The notes under the pieces: model-generated
What the model saw: only the letters and a program-made list of their open reading frames with translations
What the model was told of the DNA's origin: nothing
The model's database searches: none
Program-made: the position numbers and the translations under genes
Part shown: one piece after another, positions 8,395 through 15,893 of the stretch
Position numbering within the stretch: position 1 is the stretch's first letter
Layout of the letters: every line of letters starts with the position of its first letter
NCBI GenBank assembly: GCA_020633725.1
Contig: JACKDC010000001.1
Location: 372,001-436,000 of the forward strand
Reading direction: 5' to 3'
Length of the DNA: 64,000 nt
Source of the DNA: Candidatus Latescibacterota bacterium
GTDB taxonomy: Bacteria > Krumholzibacteriota > Krumholzibacteriia > JACNKJ01

Positions 8395-11300
8395 ATGACG
8401 TCCACTTCGCTCCGCCGACCGCTTCGCGCCCTGGGGATGGGGCTGCTCGGCCTGCTGGCGGCGGCGAGCGCCGTGACGGCCGCCGAGACGCGCGGCGGCG
8501 GACCCTTCGCGCCGCGGGAGTTCCCCTCGGAGGACGGCAGCCCGGTGGACGCGGTGATCGTCACCAGCGAGGCGCTGGCCCCGGCCTTCCAGGTCCTGGC
8601 GGACTGGCATCTCGCCCGCGGCACGCGCTGCGTGCTGCGCACGCTGGAGTGGGTGGCCGCGAACTACCCGCCGGGGCGCGACCAGGCCGAGAACCTGCGC
8701 GTCTTCCTGCAGGACGCCCACGCGCAGTGGGGCCTCAGGACCGTGATCCTGGGCGGCGACACCGACGTGGTGCCCGTGCGCTATGCCGTCAGCTACTTCC
8801 ACGGCGGCGCCGGCGAGGACGTGCCCACCGACCTCTACTACGCCTGCCTCGACGGCAACTGGAACGGCGACGGCGACTCGCGCTGGTGCGAGTCCAGCTA
8901 TCAAGGCCAGCCGGGCGACGGCGCCGACCTCTACCCCGAGCTCGAGGTGGGCCGGCTGCCCGTGAGCACGCCCGCCGAGGCGGCCGCGCTGGTGGCGAAG
9001 CTGATCGCCTACCGCGAGACGCGCCGCGACGACTTCCAGCAGCGCATCCTCTTTCTCGCCGAGGTCCTCACGCCCTCGAGCTGGTCGCCGGAGGATCCCT
9101 TCTCGGACATCCTGCTCGACGGCGGCAGCTTCGACGCCGCGCTCATCGCCGACGCGTTGAATCCCTACGTCGAGCACCACGAGCTCTTCCAGAGCTGGGA
9201 GAACCCGCTCTGGGGCGCCACGGCGGCCTCGCCCCGGCGCCTCAACGTGGCGGCGGCGCTCGACTCCATGGACAGCGGGAACTGGGCCTTCGTCGACCAG
9301 AACGGCCACGGCTTCCGCTACAACATGTCCCTCGGCGACGGCAGCTGCGCCGTGGGCCAGGCGCTGGCGCTCACCAACAGCATGCCCTTCCACCTGATGC
9401 TGATGAACTGCAGCTCGGCGGCCTTCGACTTCGACTGCCTGGCCGAGAACTTCCTGCGCAACCCGGTGGGCGGCGCGGTGGCCGCGCTGGGCGCGAGCCG
9501 CGACAGCTATCCGCTCAGTAGCTGGCGCTATCCCGACTACTACTACAGGCAGCTCTTCCAGGAAGGCCTCACGCGCCCCGGCCGGATCGTGCTGGAGATG
9601 CGCCAGGCCTTCGCGCCCGGCACCGACGCCGAGGGCTCGAGCCGCTGGACCTACCTCATCATGAACTACCTGGGCGACCCGCTGCTGGATCTCTGGGCCG
9701 GTGCGGCGCGCACCCTGGACATCACGGCCCCGGCCGCGGTGGAGACGGGCTGGCAGCAGGTGGACGTCACCGTGCGCGCGGGAGTGCAGCCGGTCGCCGG
9801 CGCCACGGTCACGCTGAGCAAGGCCGGCGAGCTCTGGTCCAGCGGCGAGACGGACGCCGCCGGTCTGGTTCGACTGCCCATCCAGCCGCTCAGCGCCGGC
9901 GCCATGGACCTGGTGGTCTGGGCGCCGAACGCTTTTCAGGAGACGCGGGCCGTCACCGTGAACGCGCCCGCGGGCGCGGCGCCGCACCTGGCGGACTGGC
10001 AGCTCGATGACGACCCCGCGCTCGACGCCCTCAACGATGGCGACGGCCTGCTCGAAGCCGGCGAGAGCGCGCGTCTCGTGGCGCAGATCGCCAACGACGG
10101 CCTGACCGACACACAGGCCTTCACGCTGCGCCTGGAGTCGCTCGACCCGCTGCTCACTGTGGAGACGGACGCCGAGAGCTTCGGCGCGCTGCCCGCGGGC
10201 GGCGCCGTCTGGGGCGTGGGCGATCTCGTGCTGCGCGCCCAGGTCGACTGCCCCGACGCGCATCGCCTGCGCCTCGCGCTCCACGTGGAGGATCTCGCCC
10301 AGCAGCCGCTGCACAGCGACACGCTCGCGGTGATCGCGCGCGCCCCCGCGCCCGTTCTCGCGCAGTGGACGTTCACGGACGTCGGCAACGGCGACGGCAT
10401 CTGGGACGAGAGCGAGAGCTGGCGCGCCGCGCCGCGCTGGGTGAACCTCGGCGGAGGCAGCGGCGGCCCGCTGTCGGCGCAGCTCGTCTCCCACGACGTG
10501 GACCTCACCGTGCTCGAGGGCGACGCGACCCTGGGTCCCCTCGAGCTGCTGGAGTCCGGCGCGCCCGCACCGGGCTTCCTCGTGCAGCGGGTCAACGCGG
10601 GCGTGGCGTCGGCGGCCCTGCTCAGCCTCACCGACGCCTTCGGTCGCGTGCGCGAGGACAGCCTCGACTTCCTCGCGCCCAGCCCGCCCGCCGGACTTGG
10701 CGCGGGCTTCAGCGAGGGCGCGGGCGAACTCGCGCTGCGCTGGGAGCCCGTGGCCGACGCGGACCTGGCCGGCTACCTGGTCTACGTCTCCCAGTCGAGT
10801 CCCACGGCCTTCACGCGGGTGACGCCCCTGCCCCTACCCCACGCGGGGATCTCGCTGGTGGGCCTCGCGGAGAACAGCGAGACCTGGGCCTACGTGACGG
10901 CGGTGGACCGCGGCGGCTTCGAGAGCGCCGCGGCCGACACGCTCTACACGTCCACCAGTCCGCCGCAGCTCGCGGGCTTTCCCCAGGCGACGGGGGCGGC
11001 GAGCAGCTGTCCGCTGGCGGTGGGGAACGTCAGCGGGGACGCCGGCCTCGAGCTGGTGGTGGGGGCCAACGTGCTCTACGTGTGGACCGCCGACGGCAAC
11101 GAGCCGCTGGACGGCGACGGCGACGCGCAAACCCTCGGCCCCTATTCCACCGCCGTCCGGGACGTGGTGGGGGCGGTCACGCTGCTCCCCGTGCCGGGCA
11201 CGACCTACCGCCGCATCGCCGTCGCCACGCGCGACTACGGCGGCATCGCGGAGCGGCGCATCTTCCTCATGGACGACGCCGGCCAGGTGCTGCCGGGCTG

Positions 11301-12876
11301 GCCGCGCCCCACCCTCGACTGGATCTGGGCCAACCTGGTGGCCGCCGATCTCGACGGCGACGGCGACGACGAACTCGCCGCCCTCGACCGCAGCGGCAAT
11401 CTCTATGCTTTCCACGCCGACGGCAGCGAGCTCATCGACGGCGACGCCAACCCGGCCACCACGGGCATCTTCAGGCGCGGGCTGGGCAGCTACTCCGATG
11501 GCTCCCCGGCCGCCGCGGATCTCGACGGCGACGGCGACGACGAGCTGGTGGTGATGGGCGGCCTGGGGCACCGTTCCCTGCACGTCTTCGACGGGGACGG
11601 CAGCGAGCTCCCCGGCTGGCCGGTGAATCTCGACCCGCTCAACCAGCTCCCCGGGCTCAAGGAGAGCCGGCCGCTGCTGGTGGCGAACCTCGACAACGAT
11701 CCGGGCGGCGCGCTGGAGATCGTCCTCTGCAGCGAGAACGACTCGCTCTACGTCTTCACGTCGGACGGCAACCGCTGGCCCGGCTGGCCCCGCCGCCTCG
11801 CCAGCGGCGGCGGCGACCTGATGCCCGGCCCCGCGCCCGCCGACGTCGACGGCGACGGCGACCTCGAGCTCTTCGTCCTCGAGATCTTCGGCGGCGGCGC
11901 CTCGCGCATGCATCTCTTCCAGCTCGACGGCAGCGAGGTGGCCGGCTGGCCGCTGGACCTGCCGATGCACGCCGAGTGCAGTCCCGTGGTGGGCGACCTC
12001 GACGGCGACGGGCTCTTCGAGGTGATCCAGGGCAGCGAGCAGGGCGTGATCTACGGCTACCGCAGCGACGGCACGGTGCAGCCGGGCTTTCCCATCGCCG
12101 TGGGCGGCGAGGTACGCGGGACGCCCTGCCTCGCCGATCTCGACGGCGACGGGGACATCGAGCTGCTCGTCTCCACCTGGAACCGCCGCGTCCTGGCCTG
12201 GGACTTCTCCGGGCCCTTCGGCCCCGAGACCTGCCCCTGGCCCACGCTCTCCGGGAGCGCGCTGCGCCGCGGCGAGGCCGGCCGCTGGGACGACGTGCCC
12301 GTGGCCGTCAGCGCCGTGGACCTGGCCCTCGCCGCCGACGGCGCCGCGCGCGTGGCCTGGCGCGTGGGCGATCCCTCGCTGACGCGCTGGGACCTGGAGC
12401 GCCGCCGGCGGCCGGCGCCGGGCGCGTCCTGGTCGGGGGCCCTGCGCGTGGCGGAGGATCTCCGGCCTGACGGCGAGGGCTGGTGCCGCTGGCGCGACGC
12501 GAGCCCGCAGCCCGGCGAGGAGCTCGAGTACACGGCCCTGGCGCGGCGTGACGGACAGCGCGTCCTGCTGGGGCGTCTCCTCGTTCCCGCCACGCCGCTG
12601 GCCACGCGCCTCGTGGGCGCGCATCCGAACCCCTTCAACCCGAGCACCACGGTGGAGTTTACCCTCGGCGCGCCGGGGCGCGTGGCGCTGGATCTGCTCG
12701 ACGTCGAAGGCCGCCGCGTGCGTCGGCTCGTGGAAGGTCTGCTGCCGGCCGGTCGGCACGCCGCGCTCTGGGACGGTCGCGACGAGGCCGGCCGCCTGCA
12801 GGCCAGCGGCGTCTACCTGGCGCAGCTGCGCCACGCCGGCGGCGCCGAGACCTGTCGCCTGCTGCTGCTGAAGTGA
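8395..12876 (+). CDS. Secreted C25 (gingipain-type) cysteine peptidase with FG-GAP repeats and FlgD-like tail
   Basis: A 1493-residue exported protein. The ATG at 8395 is chosen over the ATG at 8389 because GGGAG (8384-8388) sits 6 nt upstream of it. A signal peptide (LGMGLLGLLAAASAVTAAE) is followed by a C25 caspase-fold domain with H305 in QNGHGF and C339 in LMNCSS; the 34-residue spacing fits the His-Cys dyad of gingipains. After Ig/CARDB-like beta domains and a fibronectin-like segment come five FG-GAP/VCBS-type repeats with DLDGDGD calcium-site motifs (about residues 985-1260). The last 84 residues (HPNPFNPSTTVEF ... SGVYLAQL) form a FlgD-Ig/Por-secretion-like sorting tail. It is predicted to be cell-surface or extracellular. 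No secretion-system gene is in the window. Confidence 0.92.
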   Translation: MTSTSLRRPLRALGMGLLGLLAAASAVTAAETRGGGPFAPREFPSEDGSPVDAVIVTSEALAPAFQVLADWHLARGTRCVLRTLEWVAANYPPGRDQAENLRVFLQDAHAQWGLRTVILGGDTDVVPVRYAVSYFHGGAGEDVPTDLYYACLDGNWNGDGDSRWCESSYQGQPGDGADLYPELEVGRLPVSTPAEAAALVAKLIAYRETRRDDFQQRILFLAEVLTPSSWSPEDPFSDILLDGGSFDAALIADALNPYVEHHELFQSWENPLWGATAASPRRLNVAAALDSMDSGNWAFVDQNGHGFRYNMSLGDGSCAVGQALALTNSMPFHLMLMNCSSAAFDFDCLAENFLRNPVGGAVAALGASRDSYPLSSWRYPDYYYRQLFQEGLTRPGRIVLEMRQAFAPGTDAEGSSRWTYLIMNYLGDPLLDLWAGAARTLDITAPAAVETGWQQVDVTVRAGVQPVAGATVTLSKAGELWSSGETDAAGLVRLPIQPLSAGAMDLVVWAPNAFQETRAVTVNAPAGAAPHLADWQLDDDPALDALNDGDGLLEAGESARLVAQIANDGLTDTQAFTLRLESLDPLLTVETDAESFGALPAGGAVWGVGDLVLRAQVDCPDAHRLRLALHVEDLAQQPLHSDTLAVIARAPAPVLAQWTFTDVGNGDGIWDESESWRAAPRWVNLGGGSGGPLSAQLVSHDVDLTVLEGDATLGPLELLESGAPAPGFLVQRVNAGVASAALLSLTDAFGRVREDSLDFLAPSPPAGLGAGFSEGAGELALRWEPVADADLAGYLVYVSQSSPTAFTRVTPLPLPHAGISLVGLAENSETWAYVTAVDRGGFESAAADTLYTSTSPPQLAGFPQATGAASSCPLAVGNVSGDAGLELVVGANVLYVWTADGNEPLDGDGDAQTLGPYSTAVRDVVGAVTLLPVPGTTYRRIAVATRDYGGIAERRIFLMDDAGQVLPGWPRPTLDWIWANLVAADLDGDGDDELAALDRSGNLYAFHADGSELIDGDANPATTGIFRRGLGSYSDGSPAAADLDGDGDDELVVMGGLGHRSLHVFDGDGSELPGWPVNLDPLNQLPGLKESRPLLVANLDNDPGGALEIVLCSENDSLYVFTSDGNRWPGWPRRLASGGGDLMPGPAPADVDGDGDLELFVLEIFGGGASRMHLFQLDGSEVAGWPLDLPMHAECSPVVGDLDGDGLFEVIQGSEQGVIYGYRSDGTVQPGFPIAVGGEVRGTPCLADLDGDGDIELLVSTWNRRVLAWDFSGPFGPETCPWPTLSGSALRRGEAGRWDDVPVAVSAVDLALAADGAARVAWRVGDPSLTRWDLERRRRPAPGASWSGALRVAEDLRPDGEGWCRWRDASPQPGEELEYTALARRDGQRVLLGRLLVPATPLATRLVGAHPNPFNPSTTVEFTLGAPGRVALDLLDVEGRRVRRLVEGLLPAGRHAALWDGRDEAGRLQASGVYLAQLRHAGGAETCRLLLLK

Positions 12877-13376
12877 CGCGCCCGAGCCGGTTCGGCGTCC
12901 TCGTCGCGCTCGCGATCGCCCTGGCGACGGGGGCCTGCCGCCGCGCGTCGCCGCCGCCGGCTCCCGCCGAGCGCCCCCCCGTCGAGCTGCGGATCCACGG
13001 CCAGGGCGAGCAGCACCTGCTCGCGCCGACCGACGGCCGCGTGCCCGCCCTTGCCGAGGAGCTGCGCGCGCTGCTCGACGCGTCCGTCCCGGCGGCGGGC
13101 GAGCTCGGGCGCCGCAGCCTAGGGCAGGCGCTTTCGCTCGGCGCGCTGGAGTTCCGCTTCACGGCGCTGCAGCGCCTGGTCAGCTCCGAAGGCGACACGC
13201 TGGAGTACTGGCGGGCGCTCGTCCCGCTGGGCGTGGAGCCGCCGCCCCCCGGTGGGGGAGTGGGGGTGCTCGTGCTGCTGGGCAGCCCGGACTACGCGCC
13301 CGTCCCACGTCTCAGCGCGCGACCGCGCGCATCGCTGCTGGCGATCCTCGAGCGCGGCCCCGAGGACGTCCCCTAG
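12873..13376 (+). CDS. Small exported protein, possible lipoprotein
   Basis: A 167-residue protein starting at GTG 12873, which overlaps the peptidase stop, so the two are co-translated. The N-terminus FGVLVALAIALATGAC ends in Cys22; the lipobox (T-G-A-C) is weak because position -3 is not aliphatic, so lipidation is uncertain. Pro-rich stretches follow at PPPAPAERPP and PPPPGGG. I do not recognise the domain. Coupling to the C25 peptidase suggests a role in its maturation, anchoring or inhibition, but nothing in the sequence proves that. Confidence 0.7.
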   Translation: MTRPSRFGVLVALAIALATGACRRASPPPAPAERPPVELRIHGQGEQHLLAPTDGRVPALAEELRALLDASVPAAGELGRRSLGQALSLGALEFRFTALQRLVSSEGDTLEYWRALVPLGVEPPPPGGGVGVLVLLGSPDYAPVPRLSARPRASLLAILERGPEDVP

Positions 13377-13412
13377 ATCTAGCGGCAGCATCCGTTCCCA
13401 TCCCCCTGAGCT

Positions 13413-13451
13413 TGCGGGTCGTCGCGCGTGCGCGCGGCCCCGCAGTTTTTT
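13413..13451 (+). terminator. Intrinsic terminator after the peptidase operon
   Basis: TGCGGG (13413-13418) pairs with CCCGCA (13439-13444), enclosing an inner CGCGC/GCGCG stem. Six T residues follow at 13446-13451. It separates the peptidase unit from the dcw promoter. Confidence 0.65.
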
Positions 13452-13474
13452 CGCGCCACGCGCGGAGAACGCGC

Positions 13475-13503
13475 TTGACGCGCATTTGGTTGGGGGGTAA
13501 GGT
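13475..13503 (+). promoter_or_regulatory. dcw cluster promoter (mraZ promoter)
   Basis: TTGACG (13475-13480), 17 bp, TAAGGT (13498-13503). It is the best candidate for the main promoter of the division and cell wall cluster; the predicted start is near 13510, giving a leader of about 65 nt. Confidence 0.75.
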
Positions 13504-13547
13504 GGGGCGTTGTGGGGAGGATTGGACCAACTCTCCTGAAACTGGGA
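13503..13547 (+). promoter_or_regulatory. Candidate MraZ operator (phased TGGG boxes)
   Basis: TGGGG at 13503 and 13513, TGGAC at 13523 and TGGGA at 13543 keep a 10-bp phase, with 5-bp spacers between the first three. This matches the TGGGN-N5 direct repeats through which E. coli MraZ binds its own promoter. The array starts inside the -10 region and runs over the transcription start, so MraZ binding would repress. A further TGGGG lies at 13491, out of phase. Confidence 0.55.
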
Positions 13548-13574
13548 CAACGAGGATCGAGCGCGGGAGCCCAG

Positions 13575-14006
13575 ATGGCCGCCTTCATCGGAACCCATCG
13601 CTGCAAGGTCGACGACAAGGGACGCCTCCAGGTGCCCGCCGTCTTCCGCCGCAGTTCGGGCATCGAGGGGGGAGAGACCTTCGTGGTCACACGCGGCTTC
13701 GACAAGCACCTGATCCTCTACGGCCCGGATGGATGGCGGGACTTCCAGGAGCGTCTGAACGCCCTTCCCTCGGGATCCAAGAAGCGCCAGGTGATCCGCT
13801 TCTTCAGCCACAACTCCGCGCCGCTCCTGGTGGACCGGCAAGGACGCGTGAACCTGCCGAAGAGCTTCCTCGGCGACTACGGGATCCGCGACGAGGTTCT
13901 CCTCGTCGGCGCGCTCGACCACATCGAGCTGTGGAATCCTGCGGACTTCGACACGCAGATCAGCGACGTGGACGACGCCCTTCGCGAGGTGGAACACCTC
14001 CTCTGA
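13575..14006 (+). CDS. mraZ: MraZ, transcriptional regulator of the dcw cluster
   Basis: A 143-residue protein of two SpoVT/AbrB-like DNA-binding repeats. The first carries DDKGRLQVPAVFRR (residues 13-26), the second VDRQGRVNLPKSFL (around 86-99); both have the DxxGR signature. It assembles as a ring and binds TGGG-type repeats in front of its own gene. The ATG at 13575 is preceded by GGGAG at 13565-13569 with a 5-nt spacer; an open frame upstream to 13512 has no such site. It is the first gene of the dcw cluster, and candidate operator boxes lie just upstream. Confidence 0.95.
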   Translation: MAAFIGTHRCKVDDKGRLQVPAVFRRSSGIEGGETFVVTRGFDKHLILYGPDGWRDFQERLNALPSGSKKRQVIRFFSHNSAPLLVDRQGRVNLPKSFLGDYGIRDEVLLVGALDHIELWNPADFDTQISDVDDALREVEHLL

Positions 14007-14065
14007 GCTTGGGTGAGCCTGGAGGGGGCGCAGGAGTCGGTGAGAGAAAGAACTGGAGCGAGACC

Positions 14066-14467
14066 GTGACCCTGATCTGCGAGCCGATGGATGGCATTCT
14101 GACTCTGCGTCCCGCCGACGAGTGGGACGACATCCTGCACGAGGAACTCGCTCGCGCAGTGCGCTCGCGGCTGGCCACGGGGGGACGCAGCTTCCTGGTG
14201 GACCTTGCGGCCACCACGCACATCCGCTTTCGGGTGCTGTCGAAGCTGCTCGACTTGCACGACGAGGTGAAGCGCGCCGGCGGCGAGCTGGTGCTGGCCG
14301 GGCCGAGCTTCTACCTCATGGAGATTCTGGCGGCGGGGGACGTTCCCAGATCGATTCCGGTCTATCCTTCGGAGGCGAGTGCGGCCTTGGGGATCCGGCC
14401 TGACTTCGCCGCCAGTTCACAGTTTCCGCACGAGGGTGAGAGAAGGGGAAGCGGTCTGGTCTTCTAG
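14066..14467 (+). CDS. STAS-domain protein (SpoIIAA-like), atypical
   Basis: A 133-residue single-domain protein. GTG 14066 is chosen because GGAG (14055-14058) lies 7 nt upstream. The sequence LICEPMDGILTLRP, then FLVDLAATTHIRFRVLSKLLDLHDEVKRAGGELVLAGPS follows the beta-alpha order of STAS anti-sigma antagonists. Where SpoIIAA has D-S-S-G-L with the phosphorylated Ser, this protein has H-I-R-F-R, so phospho-switching of the usual kind looks impossible. It sits between mraZ and rsmH, where most genomes have no extra gene. A fold-only adaptor role is possible. The assignment as STAS is good, the function unknown. Confidence 0.7.
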   Translation: MTLICEPMDGILTLRPADEWDDILHEELARAVRSRLATGGRSFLVDLAATTHIRFRVLSKLLDLHDEVKRAGGELVLAGPSFYLMEILAAGDVPRSIPVYPSEASAALGIRPDFAASSQFPHEGERRGSGLVF

Positions 14468-14521
14468 GCCGCTTCCCCCTTGTTTCCGCGACGCACGCGA
14501 CACTGTCGAGGAGAGGGGTCC

Positions 14522-15456
14522 ATGTCCCACGAGCCGGTCCTCCTGGACGCAAGCGTCGATCTGCTGCGACGCGGAGGTCCCGGGCTCTTCGTGGACGCGA
14601 CCCTCGGCGCCGGTGGACACGCGGAAGCCCTTCTGCGCGCGCTGCCCGAAGCCACGCTGCTGGGCGTGGACCGCGACGCCAGCGCCCTGGCCCTGGCGTC
14701 CGAACGCCTGTCGCCCTTCGGCGACCGGGTTTTTTTTTGCACGTCGACTTCCGCGGACTGCCCGACGCGCTGCCGCCGATCCTGGCCGAGCGCGCGCCTG
14801 ACGGCCTCGCGGGCCTCCTCCTGGACCTGGGCGTGAGCAGCATGCAGCTCGACACGGCACAGCGCGGCTTCTCCTACCGCTTCGACGCGCCGCTGGACAT
14901 GCGCATGGACCGCTCCGCGGGCGAGAGCGCGGCCGACCTGCTGCGCCGCCTCGACCACGACGGCCTGCGCCGCCTGCTCCGTGAACTGGGCGAGTCGCGC
15001 GCGGCGGGACGCGTCGCCCGCGCCATGCTCGCGGCGCGCGACGCGGGGGGACTCGCCAGCACCACCGATCTTCGCCGCGCGGTGGAGCGCGCGGTGGGAC
15101 GCGAGGCCACGGCCGAGCTGTCCCGCGTCTTCCAGGCGCTGCGCATCGCCGTGAACGACGAGCTCGGCGCCCTCGACACGCTGCTCGCCGCGCTGCCCGA
15201 CCTGCTGGCGCCGGGCGGCGTCGCCGCCGTGATCAGCTACCACTCGCTCGAGGACCGGCGCGTGAAGCAGAGCTTCCGCCTCGAGAGCCGTGGTTGCGTC
15301 TGTCCGCCGGAGCTGCCCGTCTGCGTCTGCGGCCGGGTGGCGCGCTTCGAACTGCTCACCCCTCGGGCGCTGAAACCCGAGGCCGACGAGATCGCGCGCA
15401 ATCCGCGCGCGCGCAGCGCGCGTCTGCGCGCGGCCCGCAGGAGGTCATCGTGCTGA
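14522..15456 (+). CDS. rsmH: RsmH (MraW) 16S rRNA m4C1402 methyltransferase, frame disrupted at a T9 run
   Basis: The SAM-dependent enzyme that N4-methylates C1402 of 16S rRNA. The first part (ATG 14522, SHEPVLLDASVDLL, DATLGAGGHAEALL, GVDRDASALALA) is in one frame, and the rest (LHVDFRGLPD, LLDLGVSSMQLD, GFSYRFDAPLDMRMD, AVISYHSLEDRRVKQ) is in the -1 frame. The switch lies at nine T bases (14730-14738). One extra base, or a -1 slip on T TTT TTT, gives RVFFLHVDF and a 311-residue protein, the normal length. Either the run is short by one T through sequencing or assembly error, or expression needs slippage. Overlaps ftsL at its 3' end. Confidence 0.88.
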
Positions 15457-15887
15457 GCATTCCCGCCGCCGAAGCCCGCACCTGGGATCCTCACAGCCAC
15501 CGTGGCGAGGGCGTCGCCGCGCGGCACGCGCTGCGGCGCAAGGACCTGTGGTTCTTCCTGGGGCTGCTGCTCTTTCTCGTCCTCCTGTTCTTCGTGTGGC
15601 AGCAGAATCGCGGACTGCAGCTCGCGGCGGACGTGGCCCGGCTCGAACTGCGCCGCGAGGCGCTGCGCGCCCGGATCGTGGAGCAGGGCGTGCTGGTGGC
15701 GCAGCGCCGTCAGCCGCTGCAGCTCATGCGTGACGGCGAAGCCGGCGACCTGGCCCTCAGCGATCTGCAGGGGCGCGTCTTCGTGCCGGCGCGGCGCGAG
15801 AAGAACGGCGGCGCGGAGGCGCCCGACACCTGGCTGGCGAGCGTGGGTCTCGGCGTGGCGCCGGCGCTGGCCGCCGAGCGCCGCTAG
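15450..15887 (+). CDS. ftsL: FtsL-like division protein
   Basis: A 145-residue bitopic membrane protein. GTG 15450 has AGGAGG at 15439-15444 with a 5-nt spacer and overlaps the rsmH stop. A basic cytoplasmic N-terminus (about 30 residues) precedes one transmembrane helix, DLWFFLGLLLFLVLLFFVW, and a coiled-coil-like segment LQLAADVARLELRREALRA. A poorly conserved C-terminal tail follows. FtsL is identified by topology and by position between rsmH and ftsI, since the family is weakly conserved in sequence. It would join FtsQ and FtsB to activate FtsWI; no ftsB was seen. Confidence 0.8.
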   Translation: MLSIPAAEARTWDPHSHRGEGVAARHALRRKDLWFFLGLLLFLVLLFFVWQQNRGLQLAADVARLELRREALRARIVEQGVLVAQRRQPLQLMRDGEAGDLALSDLQGRVFVPARREKNGGAEAPDTWLASVGLGVAPALAAERR

Positions 15888-15893
15888 TCGGCG

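Noticed and set aside
8341..10494. Long open frame (717 codons) on the minus strand inside the C25 peptidase gene
   Set aside because: It is rich in Arg, Ala, His and Val in the pattern of a GC-rich antisense shadow, has no domain, and the sense frame carries a complete peptidase.
13495..13574. mraZ starting at 13512
   Set aside because: The extra 21 residues fall in the leader with the TGGG boxes and lack family similarity, and the ATG at 13575 has a good GGGAG site.
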